A stretch of 64,000 bases of DNA, from the NCBI RefSeq assembly GCF_030052995.1, contig NZ_JASJPW010000009.1, positions 1-64,000 of the forward strand. The letters run 5' to 3'. This document shows positions 17,797-27,000 of this stretch, piece after piece. The number at the start of each line of letters is the position of its first letter. Position 1 is the stretch's first letter. A program made the position numbers and the translations under genes. Below the pieces are notes generated by a model. The model saw only the letters and a program-made list of their open reading frames with translations. It was not told the origin of the DNA and searched no databases. The stretch comes from Gemmobacter sp. 24YEA27. GTDB lineage: Bacteria > Pseudomonadota > Alphaproteobacteria > Rhodobacterales > Rhodobacteraceae.

Positions 17797-18322
17797 TGCC
17801 GCTCTCCCCCTGGCGGTCGGATGATACGGACGGCGGTGCGGGATTGCTCATTGGCCTTGCTATCGCCGGGTGCGAGATACCTTGTGGCATGGTGTGGTGC
17901 TGGCCTGTCGCGCATGCTGTGGGTGGTCCAGCGGTCGGACCTGCAATCTGGGACGCAACCGATCTGGCCGGCGGAGCAGGCGGCGCAACCGCCGGACGGG
18001 GCGTCCGTGCTGCCCGCCCGCCCGACCTTTTACCCTTGGCGACAATGTCACGCAGATAATGGGCCAGAGTGCTCTCGCTGATCGCGATGCCGTTCTCGGT
18101 GAGGAGGTTCGCAATGTCCTTCCGGGTATACCCCCGCTCAATTGCTGTCATGATCACCGAGACGTTCTCCGAGACCGCCTGGTGGAGTGTCGGCGCTTCA
18201 ACTGCCTTCTCGGGCAGAGACTGCAGCTTTGCCATGGCCTTTGCCACGCCGTCCCGCGTCAGGGCTGCAGGCCGTGCCATCGGGGCAACCGGTTTGTCTT
18301 CGTCTGTTGTTTTATACTGCAT
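17780..18322 (-). CDS. Hypothetical helix-turn-helix protein of the mobilization operon
   Basis: This 180-aa protein has a helix-turn-helix-like stretch at about residues 62-92 (ERGYTRKDIANLLTENGI then SESTLAHYLRDI), resembling proteins that detect self DNA in plasmid mobilization regions. A long Pro/Ala-rich, low-complexity tail follows. Its 3' end overlaps the MobC-like gene by 17 bp, so it is the first gene of a three-gene mob operon. A role as operon regulator or transfer-site binder is inferred. Confidence 0.6.
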   Translation of the reverse strand: MQYKTTDEDKPVAPMARPAALTRDGVAKAMAKLQSLPEKAVEAPTLHQAVSENVSVIMTAIERGYTRKDIANLLTENGIAISESTLAHYLRDIVAKGKRSGGRAARTPRPAVAPPAPPARSVASQIAGPTAGPPTACATGQHHTMPQGISHPAIARPMSNPAPPSVSSDRQGESGNGQGG

Positions 18323-18939
18323 TCGTCAAATCCTCTTCTTTGTGGCGTTGCCTTTAAAACATCAGATGGAAATTCAAAAAAAGAAGAGGGAAAATTGAGC
18401 TTTTCACATTTGCGATTACATAAAATCTAATTGATGCGGATTTACTTATTAATGATGATAACTGGGTCATCGAATACAGACGGATAATATGATGCACAAT
18501 CTGTGCCTCCGTATCCCCACCTTCAAAAGAACCGCTGGCAGAGATTTGGCAATCCGGATTGCAATTTGATTTTGCAGGGTATGCGGACGGTAACACCGTC
18601 CCCTCGCGGCACGGACCGGGCAACGTGAGCTGCTGCCGGGTTCGTGGACGCGAAGATAAGATCGTGACCAAGGAACTGGAGTGCAGATATTGCGCGCGGA
18701 GCAGGAAAGTTGCGCCTTGGCTGTCCTGCCCCCTGCGGGGGTGCGTCAGCGTTCGTCTCCGGCCTGTCGATCGCCATCGAGGCCGCACTGGAGCGGGCCC
18801 GAACACGAAAGAATGGAGGCAGACACCCATGGGCCGTCCATCAATAACCGGGCTGCGTAAGAGCAGATAACAAGATGTGCAATGCCCGACTAAATCTGCA
18901 ATGTGTCCCTGTCGTGGAGCAGATTTAAGGAAGCTGAGC
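18323..18939. other. 617-bp non-coding gap upstream of the mob operon and MOSC gene
   Basis: The first 120 bp are AT-rich (A runs, TTATTAATGATGATAA) and probably hold the promoter of the reverse-strand mob operon. The transfer origin may also lie here. The rest is GC-rich, with no frame showing domain-like sequence. No tRNA or clear inverted repeat was recognised. Confidence 0.4.
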
Positions 18940-19485
18940 ATGGGCCATGGTGACGTCATCTCGGTCAGTCTGGCGCCCAGGCACGGTTTTGCCAAGTCTC
19001 CGGTGCCTGAACTGCGGGTGGTTGCCAGCCTTGGAATAGAGGGCGATGCCCATTTCGGCGCGAAAACGCAGCATCGCTATGATAAGCGGTTCAGACGGGA
19101 CGCCCCGAACCTCCGCCAGGTTCATCTTATTGCAGTCTCTGTTTACGAAGATCTTCACGCATTGGGCTTTGATGTGCAGGCTGGGGATCTGGGCGAGAAC
19201 ATAACGACGTCCGGCCCTGATCTCACATCCCTGCCAGAAGGCACGGTCCTGCGGATTGGCGACGAAGCGCAACTTGAATTGACCGGTCTCAGGGCGCCAT
19301 GCGTGTTGCTGGATCGTTTCCGGCCGGGTTTGCGCGCGGCTGTCACCGGCACAGGCTTGGATGGCAAATCCTTTTTGCGCGGCGGCGTGATGTCGCTTGT
19401 GTTGCTCTCGGGGACAATTCGACCGGGGGACAGGATAAGCGTCATCCCTCCGCCGACCCCATATCGCCCCCTGAAAAACGTGTGA
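18940..19485 (+). CDS. MOSC-domain protein
   Basis: This 181-aa protein spans essentially one MOSC domain: VVASLGIEGDAHFGAK, QVHLIAVSVYEDL, QAGDLGENITTSG, then the conserved Cys region LTGLRAPCVLLDRFRPGL. MOSC domains bind the molybdenum cofactor or carry sulfur via that Cys and act in detoxification such as N-hydroxylated compound reduction. ATG 18940 gives the natural domain start (a longer frame from 18877 reads through poor sequence). It stands alone, with a TetR gene 219 bp downstream. Confidence 0.82.
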   Translation: MGHGDVISVSLAPRHGFAKSPVPELRVVASLGIEGDAHFGAKTQHRYDKRFRRDAPNLRQVHLIAVSVYEDLHALGFDVQAGDLGENITTSGPDLTSLPEGTVLRIGDEAQLELTGLRAPCVLLDRFRPGLRAAVTGTGLDGKSFLRGGVMSLVLLSGTIRPGDRISVIPPPTPYRPLKNV

Positions 19486-19594
19486 GGCCCGCTGATCCGC
19501 CAGAAAGCCCGCCAGACCAGTCCTTACCCAGCCAGATCAATGTCGGGGTTTTCCTGTAGTCGCGCGTTTTTGAAACACGGTCAGGCGGAATTAA

Positions 19595-19611
19595 ATAGTC
19601 GATCGGTCTAT
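19595..19611. promoter_or_regulatory. TetR-type operator-like dyad
   Basis: ATAGTCGATCGGTCTAT lies within an AT-rich promoter-like stretch, about 95 bp before the tetR start. It is close to the symmetric TAGACC-N4-GGTCTA form known for NemR-like repressors. The left half has TC where ACC is expected, that is, one base short. It probably mediates autoregulation of the truncated TetR gene. Confidence 0.45.
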
Positions 19612-19646
19612 TAAATCTTGTCAGCCCGCCCCCTGCGCGCCATAAG

Positions 19647-19696
<50 letters not shown>

Positions 19697-19703
19697 GCGG
19701 GTG

Positions 19704-19970
19704 ATGACAGAACTCATGGTCCGGCGTGGCCGGGCACGGCCGCCGCGCAGCCATAGTGATGGACACGTGACCCGCAGCGTCATCGTGCGCCGAGGCACCG
19801 AGATGATGGCGGAAACCGGTTTCTTCTCGACCAGCATTGATCAGTTGCTGACCACCGCAGGCATCCCCAAAGGCTCATTTTACCACTACTTCTCCAGCAA
19901 GGAGGATTTCGGCCTCGCAGTGGCTTTGTTGCGCAAATCCGGTTATGTCCGGAGTTCCCCTTTCCCCTGA
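19704..19970 (+). pseudogene. TetR-family regulator (NemR-like), truncated by an IS5 element
   Basis: The N-terminal DNA-binding domain is present: TRSVIVRRGTEMMAETGFFSTS, then SIDQLLTTAGIPKGSFYHYF and SSKEDFGLAV. After about 73 codons it enters the terminal repeat of the IS5 element (19922) and stops at 19970 with an unrelated tail. The ligand-binding and dimerisation domain of about 120 residues is missing, and is not found beyond the element either. ATG 19704 sits at ideal distance from AGGAGG; a GTG at 19701 is also possible. It resembles regulators of electrophile-response genes. The product, if made, would be non-functional or unstable. Confidence 0.75.
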
Positions 19971-20971
19971 CAGACCTATCCCGCGCGCAGCGTGAGGGGC
20001 GTTCCAAGGGCGGTGAAGCGGTTCAGGATGGCCGCCCTGATCTGAAGCTCGGCCACCTGTCTGTCGAAGTCGCGCGACATGACGCGCTCTCCCAAGAGTT
20101 TGAAGCAGCGCATCTTTGCCTCGACCAGGCTTCGTCGGTGATAGCCGGCCCAGCGTTTCCAGATCGCTCGGCCAAGACGGCGGCAACTGCGCAGGGCGTT
20201 GTTGCGCGCGACCGCCCCTGCCGTGTGTTCCTTCCACGGCTTGCCGTTCCTGCGGGGCGGGATGACTGCCGCTGCCCCGCGCGCCGCAATGGCGGCGTGA
20301 CAGGCCCGCGTGTCATAGGCCCCATCGGCGGTGACCATGCCCAAGGGCTGATCGCCAGGGATCTGGTTCAGCAGGTCGGGCATAACGGGCGCATCGCCGA
20401 TCCGGCTGCCTGTGATCTCGATAGCCCGGATTTCCAGCGTCTCAGCATCAATCCCGAGGTGAACCTTGCGCCAGTCCCGCGGCTTCGACGGGCCGTGTTT
20501 CTTGGCCAGCCACTCGCCATCGCCCTCGGCTTTCACGCCAGTGCTGTCGATCAGCAGGTGCAGAGCGCCTGAGCTGGGGCGGCAGGGGATGTGGACGATC
20601 AAGGTCTTTTGGCGACGGCATAGGGTGCTGAAGTCCGGCACCGGCCAATCAAGCCCGGCAAGCTCAAGCAGACTGGCGATCATGCCAGTCGTCTGCCGTA
20701 GCGGTAGTCCGAACAGGGTCTTCAGCGTCAGGCAGGTCTGGATCGCGGCATAAGTGAAGACGGGCTGACGACCACGCTTGCCGGTTGGCGCGGCAAGCCA
20801 CTGCGTCCTGGGGTCAAACCAGATCGACAGCGACCCACGCCGCGCAAGCGCAGCATTGTAGTCATGCCAGTTCGTGGTGCGGTAAGTCGGCGGCTTCGGT
20901 CTGCTCATACCGCCTGACTAACAGAGTGGATTCGTGAGGTGAATCCTACGCTGCATTTGCCCAACAAAGCC
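19922..20971 (-). mobile_element. Complete IS5-family insertion sequence, 1,050 bp
   Basis: Terminal inverted repeats read GGCTTTGTTGCGCAAAT at 19922-19938 and the complement of GGCTTTGTTGGGCAAAT at 20955-20971, one mismatch in 17. One transposase gene fills it. No target duplication is visible (flanks CAGT and GGAT), and the missing 3' part of tetR suggests a deletion after insertion. Confidence 0.85.
19976..20908 (-). CDS. IS5-family transposase
   Basis: This intact 310-aa DDE transposase has the first Asp in LLIDSTGVKAEGDGEW, second Asp in MVTADGAYDT, and catalytic Glu in the YHRRSLVEAKMRCFK helix. The N-terminal DUF4096-like part includes NWHDYNAALARRGSLSIW. The element is complete with both ends, so it may still be mobile. 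It has cut the TetR gene to its left. The fragment at 864-1228 belongs to the same family but is diverged. Confidence 0.9.
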   Translation of the reverse strand: MSRPKPPTYRTTNWHDYNAALARRGSLSIWFDPRTQWLAAPTGKRGRQPVFTYAAIQTCLTLKTLFGLPLRQTTGMIASLLELAGLDWPVPDFSTLCRRQKTLIVHIPCRPSSGALHLLIDSTGVKAEGDGEWLAKKHGPSKPRDWRKVHLGIDAETLEIRAIEITGSRIGDAPVMPDLLNQIPGDQPLGMVTADGAYDTRACHAAIAARGAAAVIPPRRNGKPWKEHTAGAVARNNALRSCRRLGRAIWKRWAGYHRRSLVEAKMRCFKLLGERVMSRDFDRQVAELQIRAAILNRFTALGTPLTLRAG

Positions 20972-21365
20972 GGATGAGAACCACACTGCGGTCCTCAGCG
21001 ACTTGGGCTTTCAGGAGATGATAAACGGCTGACGTCAGCGCGGCGTCCCCTCCTTCAGAAATCGCCTGCATGTAAAGCGCAGATCCGACCTGAAACGAGC
21101 CTTGCCGGCGTGACAGTTACCGTTCGGATCCCTGATTGCCGCAGGTGCAACGCGGGTTTTCCGGAGATTGCGTTAATCATGACACGCCTGATGTTTCGGG
21201 GCGTTACGCTGCATTTCTTGCGGTTTCATCTGATGAATTGCTGCATGCCTTCGTGATGGGTATCGCCTTTAAAGTGTAACCAGGTCGTCGCGATTCAACC
21301 TGATATCAGGTGCCTTTTGGGATCTGTCAGGTGCAGCGGTCCGGCCCAATCCGAAGGGAAGACCG
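20972..21365. other. 394-bp upstream region of the autotransporter gene
   Basis: No coding frame with domain-like content was found. It holds the first copy of the 29-bp shared box (21180-21208), preceded by GCGTTAATCAT. The TetR 3' half expected beside the IS5 element is not recognisable here. Confidence 0.45.
21180..21208 (+). promoter_or_regulatory. Shared upstream box, copy 1
   Basis: It reads TGACACGC, three variable bases, ATGTT, one variable base, then CGGGGCGTTACG. It matches the box at 23826-23854 at 26 of 29 positions and sits 158 bp before the autotransporter start. TTTC follows both copies after a short divergent spacer. It is a candidate activator or promoter element common to both surface proteins. 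Confidence 0.5.
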
Positions 21366-23657
21366 ATGCGGCTGAGCAGTGCCGGCATAACTCCATCTCC
21401 AGATTTTCGCGCCTTCCGACCTCTGGTCTGGCTTGTCGGTCTGATCGCGGCTCTGTGCATCGCGCTGGTCTCGCCGGCCCTCGCGCAGGAGCGCCAGCAG
21501 ATCGCCGCCGTCGATCTGTCGAACATCTCTGTCATGGGCAATGCGCCCAGCAGCCGCACATTTACGGTTCCGGCCGGGAGCCGTGTGACCGAAATCGAGA
21601 CGGCAATCGGTGTTTCGCATCGCGGCAGCAGCTATGGCTCCGAAACCGTGCTGACGCTGATCGCGCCGGGCGGGCAGCGCTTTGAATTTACCGGGCCCGA
21701 GATGAATTTCGCATCGCAGCCCGGCTACTATCGCGCCACCAGCAGGTTGCAGGTCAACCCGCCGGTGCTGAATGCCGGCGGCACCTGGACTGTCGAGCTG
21801 AGTGATACATACGACGATCGCGCCAACCCGGATTACATCACCGACAGCAATTCCGGTATCGTCCTCTACGACCTGCCCAATCCCGAGCTGAGCCTTTCAG
21901 GCTCGTCAGCCGTTCTGGTGATGGGAACCGCCATTGACCCGATCCAGGCCAGCGCTACCGGTGGCGTCGCGCCTTACACCTATTCCATCAGCCCGGCTCT
22001 GCCGGCAGGTCTGACGCTGAACGCAAGCACCGGCGCGCTGACCGGCACGCCGGAAGCAGGCAGCCCGGAGACCACCTATACCATCACTGCCGTCGACAGC
22101 CGCAACCTGGGCGATGAGGCGACGCTGACCCTGACAGTGGAGGACCGGTCGCTGGTCCTGACCCTGTCGGATAGCAGCATCTCGGCGATCAGGGGCACCG
22201 CACTCACTCCCGTCACCGCCAGCGCGAGCGGCGGAGATGAGAATTTCAGCTTCTCCATCTCGCCCGCCTTGCCCTCCGGTCTGTCGATTGACGCAGGGAC
22301 CGGAACGATCAGCGGCACGCCGACGGTTGCCAGCCCGGTCACCGGCTACACGGTCACCCTGACCGACGGCAACGGCTATACCGAGACCGCCGCTATCAGC
22401 ATCGGGGTCGAACACCCGCCGCTGGGCCTCAGCCTGTCGCAAAGCTATCTGCGCCTGACCCGTGGTGTGGCGATTGACCCTGCGGTCACCGCGACGATCA
22501 CCGGCGGCTCGGGCACGGTCAGTTTCTCGGTCAGCCCGATGCTGCCCGCGGGGATTGAACTTGACCCCGTCACCGGCACGATCAGCGGCACGCCGGGCGC
22601 CATACTGGCCGCCACCGCCTATACCGTCACCGCCACCGACCAGACCGGCCCCGCTCTCAGCGCGATCCTGACCATCAGCGTCGAGAATGATGATGAGCGC
22701 GTCGCTGAGGCGTTCGAGCAGGCCACTACCCGCTTCATGGCGGCGCGGATCGACCGCATGCTCGCTTCCGAGCCGCGCGGATACCGGCTGGAGAACCGGG
22801 GCGACACCTCCGGCAATGGCATCACCTCACGCTCCACCCAGAACGGCACCGATCTCAGCTTTGCCGCCGGCCGGCTCAGCGCGGACGGGCTGTGGTTCCT
22901 CTGGATTGAGGGCGAATATGCCGAATACCGCTACAGCCACAGCGGCGAAGCGACGCGCAAGGGCGATTTCGGACTGGTCTCGGCAGGGTTCGACTATCTG
23001 CTGAACCCTGATCTGACGCTCGGGATGATGGTCCAGGTCGACCGCATGTCCGAGACGGCAAAGGATGCCAGCGACATTTCCGGCAATGGCTGGATGGTCG
23101 GGCCTTATATCGCCGGCCGCTTCAGCACCGATCTCTATTATACCGCCCGCATCGCCTATGGCCGCTCTGACAACGACGCGGCGCTCGACGTGTTCGGCGG
23201 CGGTGCGGAGTGGTTCCGGGGCGGCTTCGACACCGAGCGCAGCCTTGCCCGTGCCAGCGTCTATGGCATCCGCGATCTGTCGTCCGGCGTCACGGTTTCG
23301 CCGAAGCTCGACCTCGCCTGGATGCGCGAAAGCCAGCAGGATTACACAGTGAGCGATGGCGTCAGCAGCGTCGCCGTTGACGGGCTGGCCGTTGAAGTCT
23401 GGCGCCTGACGCTGTCCTCTCGCTTCGAGGGGCCGGCGGGACAGAACCTGCGCGCCTTTGTTGAGCCGTCGCTCGCCTGGGACTTCGCGGGCAGCGGCAC
23501 TGAGGAAAGCGACGATCTGATCGGCGCGCTGGAGCTGGGCCTGCGCTCGGACGCGGCCAGCGCCTGGCAGAGCCTTGTCGCGCTGCGCTATGAGGGGATC
23601 GGGGCTGACGACCGGGAGGCGGTCGCGGTGCGGCTCAACCTCAATCGCAGCTTCTGA
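21366..23657 (+). CDS. Autotransporter with three putative Ig-like (He_PIG) repeats
   Basis: This 763-aa protein begins with an extended signal peptide (hydrophobic LVWLVGLIAALCIALVS, cleavage near ALA-QE at about residue 40). The passenger has an N-terminal beta domain (residues 45-165), then three tandem He_PIG-type repeats with the hallmark SPALPAGL, TGxLTGTP and YTITAxD pattern (about 173-440). A linker helix leads to a 12-strand autotransporter barrel (about 495-763) ending NLNRSF with a terminal Phe. It would export its own passenger to the surface, probably as an adhesin. It lies directly upstream of the giant LEPR-XLL gene and shares its upstream box. Confidence 0.83.
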   Translation: MRLSSAGITPSPDFRAFRPLVWLVGLIAALCIALVSPALAQERQQIAAVDLSNISVMGNAPSSRTFTVPAGSRVTEIETAIGVSHRGSSYGSETVLTLIAPGGQRFEFTGPEMNFASQPGYYRATSRLQVNPPVLNAGGTWTVELSDTYDDRANPDYITDSNSGIVLYDLPNPELSLSGSSAVLVMGTAIDPIQASATGGVAPYTYSISPALPAGLTLNASTGALTGTPEAGSPETTYTITAVDSRNLGDEATLTLTVEDRSLVLTLSDSSISAIRGTALTPVTASASGGDENFSFSISPALPSGLSIDAGTGTISGTPTVASPVTGYTVTLTDGNGYTETAAISIGVEHPPLGLSLSQSYLRLTRGVAIDPAVTATITGGSGTVSFSVSPMLPAGIELDPVTGTISGTPGAILAATAYTVTATDQTGPALSAILTISVENDDERVAEAFEQATTRFMAARIDRMLASEPRGYRLENRGDTSGNGITSRSTQNGTDLSFAAGRLSADGLWFLWIEGEYAEYRYSHSGEATRKGDFGLVSAGFDYLLNPDLTLGMMVQVDRMSETAKDASDISGNGWMVGPYIAGRFSTDLYYTARIAYGRSDNDAALDVFGGGAEWFRGGFDTERSLARASVYGIRDLSSGVTVSPKLDLAWMRESQQDYTVSDGVSSVAVDGLAVEVWRLTLSSRFEGPAGQNLRAFVEPSLAWDFAGSGTEESDDLIGALELGLRSDAASAWQSLVALRYEGIGADDREAVAVRLNLNRSF
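21885..22683 (+). repeat. Three tandem He_PIG coding repeats
   Basis: Units begin at about 21885, 22150 and 22420, each about 260 bp. Each encodes an LSLS-type strand, a short GT-A-ID/LTP block, SISPALP-GL and SGTP. Protein similarity is clear while DNA has diverged, so these are old domain duplications. Confidence 0.75.
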
Positions 23658-24002
23658 TCTGCCGTGCTTTGACCGGGTTTCCGGCTGTGGCCCCATCGCC
23701 GCAGACCGGTACCCGGCCAGACTCTCAGCGAGGTCCGGGCTCAGGGACCCAGCCGCGTCAACGGCGGTTCCAGTGGCACCTCCGGAGCGAACCCGGAAAC
23801 GTTTCTGCAACAAATGGGTCGCCAGTGACACGCATTATGTTCCGGGGCGTTACGTTCTGTTTCGGACGGTTGCCTCTGCCCGCTTGATCGCGTGGCCCGC
23901 TCCCTGCGAAAGATACCTGCTGCCTTCGCGCAGTCGTTAACGCGGCTTCTGCCAGCGGGTTCCAGTGCCAAATTCCCCCAAATTTCCGGTTCGGAGACGC
24001 TG
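23658..24002. other. 345-bp upstream region of the giant surface-protein gene
   Basis: It contains the second copy of the shared box (23826-23854). An in-frame ATG at 23892 would extend the giant protein by 37 residues, but these lack a signal-peptide or family pattern. I take the region as leader sequence. Confidence 0.5.
23826..23854 (+). promoter_or_regulatory. Shared upstream box, copy 2
   Basis: It is the same pattern as 21180-21208 (TGACACGC...ATGTT...CGGGGCGTTACG, three mismatches in 29). It lies 149 bp before ATG 24003. The near-equal distance from two start codons argues for a regulatory rather than random match. Confidence 0.5.
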
Positions 24003-27000
24003 ATGACCCGTGAGCTGATTTCCTCGTTTCATGAGCTTTCCGCAACGGCCGGGCCGGTTGGGCCAGAGCTGGTAACGTCCGGGCTGGTAACCCCGGATTT
24101 TGTGCCGCTGGAGCCGCGTGTTCTGATGGATGCGACGCTGGGCTGGGATATTTCGGGCGCCGATGACCTGGCGGAGTTGCTATCGGGCGTGCACCACCTG
24201 CTGGAAAACCAGCTGTCCGGCATTGATGATATTCTGTCGCAATTCGACACCCTCGCCAGTGCCGCGCTTGGCGTGCTGGATGTGCTGGGCGGTGCCGGCA
24301 GCCAGGCCGGCGTCGGCGGTGCCGATCAGATCCAGGACATTGCCGACCGGCTGCGTGCGACGATGGCCGAGTTGCGCGACAGCTCTGCCCTTGCGCTGCG
24401 GCTGCTTGGCGCGGATACGGCAGGTGGCGATACGGCTGCCGATCTGGTCGGGCTGCTGAATGCTGAGCTGGGGGCATCGGTTGTCACCGGGGACGACATC
24501 CGCGCGACTTTCGATCTTGCAGCCTTCACCGGCAATACGGTCGGCGCCAATATCGACACGCTGGTCGAGAGCCTGCTGTCGCGCAATCCTGGCGCCGGTT
24601 TCACCGCCGAGGGGCTGCATGCCACCATCACCTCGGTCACCGATGACTATTACGCCGCCGCGCTGAACGGGCTTTTCAGCATTGAGCTGTACGATATCAC
24701 CATCGGCGGCCAGACCCTTGTCAGCTTTACGCAAAACGTGCTGGACCCGACCCGCGTCGATGTGGCGATCAACCTGCCGCAGTTCGATTTCAACTTTGAC
24801 GCACTTGCCGAATGGGCGTTCGGTTCTGCCGCGCTGCCCTTCGATCTGGCGATTGAAAGCGATGCGACGCAGTTCCGCTTCCAGCTGGGCGGCGAGATTG
24901 CGGCGGTCGAGGGCGGCACCCAGATCCGCCTGCATGTCGACAATCTCGACTTTGACCCGCTGGCACAGTTCGGCGGGCTGCTGGATGTTTCGGGCTGGAA
25001 TGAGACGGTCAGCCTTGGCCTCCTGTCGCTGGGGATCGACGCGATTGCACTGGCTGAGTTCCGCGTCTCGGTAAGCTATGATGTGGATGCCGATCTCGGC
25101 TGGGGCCTGACCATCGGCGCGGCGGGGATCACGGTTGAGCGGCTTGATACCGATACCGGGCTCGGCATCACCACCGAAATCCGCGAGATCGGGGCTGCGG
25201 ATTACACCGAAGTAACCGAGGGGGAGATCTACACCCTCGCCGCCCTGCAGCTGAAGGGCGGGCTTGATCTCTTCGGGCTGGTTGACGGGCCGGATGGCGC
25301 GGGGATGCCTTTCGCAATCAACATGACCTTGTCCTCGGCGCTTCTTGGAGCGGGCATGGGAGATGCGGGGATTGCCGACCGGCTGTCGCGCTTCCTGTCG
25401 GATGCCCGGATCGGCTTTGATGTCGATCTGTCGGGATCTGTGGCAGATGAGGGCCTGCGCGAGACGCTGGAAGGCGCGATCGAGGGACTGGCCGCGATGG
25501 GGATGGCGCAGATTTCCTCCTTCCTCTCCGATATCGGCGATGTAATTGCCGGCCTTTTGCAGAACTCGCTCCTGAATGTCGAAATCCCCTTTACCAGTAT
25601 CGAGCTGTCGTCGGTGCTGGCTGAGATCGCCGATGCCTTCACCTCGATCAGCGATCTGTTCCATATTGATCCGGCGGGGCTGGGCTTTGATCCGAAGGCC
25701 AGCTCGGTCGCGGTGATTGCGACGGCGGTGACCGAACTGACCGCTGGTTTCGACCCCACAGTGCTGAGCGGTCTCGATCAGATCACCTTTGTTGTCGTGA
25801 CCGAGACCGGGCGCGAGACGGTGACGGTCAGCCTGACCGGCAATGCCGTCCTGGCCGATCCCACGGCGACGGCTGCGGCGAAGACCGCAGCTCTGGCCTC
25901 GCTGATGAACACCGCGCTGGCCGCCTATGGCTTTGCCGTCACCGCCAGCGGCCAGGACCTGCGCATTACCACCGCGAATGGTCAGCCCGCCGCCAATGCG
26001 CTGGCGCTCCTGGGCGCGCGGCGCACCAATGGTCAGGCGACGGAGTTCGATTTCACCGATCTCGGTTTTGCCGAAGATCAGCTGGCCGGTGCAGCCGGGG
26101 TCTATGCCGATGGCGAGGAGGAAATCCTCGGTCTGCGCCTGGTGGATGCCCAGGGGCTGACCTTCACCCCTGGCGCAGATTTTGCCGAAACCATGATCGG
26201 TGTGGAGAAGCTGATCTTCACCGCCGTGGTCGATGGCAAAACGATCCCGGTCCAGGTGCTGAAACCGGCGAATGGCTGGTATGATGCGGATGGCGCGCCG
26301 AACCTGACCGGCATGCTGGCGGCGTTTGAGGCCGCGCTGGCGCTGAACGCGCTGCCGCTGGAGGTCACGCTGGTGGATGGCGGCTTCAGCTTCGCCGCTG
26401 TGGGGCCTTCGGGCACCTCGATCACCTTCGGCGCTGATCCCGAACAGATGACGCGGGCCTTTGACCTCGCCTCGCTGATGGAATGGGTCAATCTGCAACT
26501 GGCGCAGACCGAGACACTGGCCGGTGCCGAGCTGCGGCTGACCGCCGACGGCGCTCTGATGTTCACCTTCCCCGAGGTGACGGTGAATGCCGAAATCGAG
26601 GGCAATTTCTCGCTGGCAAATCTCGGCCTCGACGGACTGTCGAACCTGTCGCTTGCCGCACGCGTGCAGGCGGCGCTGTCGGCCAGTTTCGACGCGGCGG
26701 TGGGGATTGACCTGATCGGCTTCGCCTCGGCCATGGTGGTGGCGGCGGGTGAGGGTGCGAATGCCATCGAGGCGCGCCATGCGCTGGACAAGGCGGAGGG
26801 GGCGAGAGCTCCATCGGCTCGGCGCTCCTCGACAATATCTTCTTTGCCGATCTGGCCTTGCAGGCGCAGATCACCGGCAGCGCCAGCAATATCACCGGCA
26901 GTGCCGATCTCGGCCTGATGTCGCTGACCTTCGGGTCGCAAAACTCCGCGCTGAACTTCCTGGAAATCGACACCCAGTTCGATTTCAGCATCCTGGGGCA

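Noticed and set aside
24180..26780. 866-residue reverse-strand frame
   Set aside because: Same artefact; the forward frame has the LEPR-XLL protein style and better composition.
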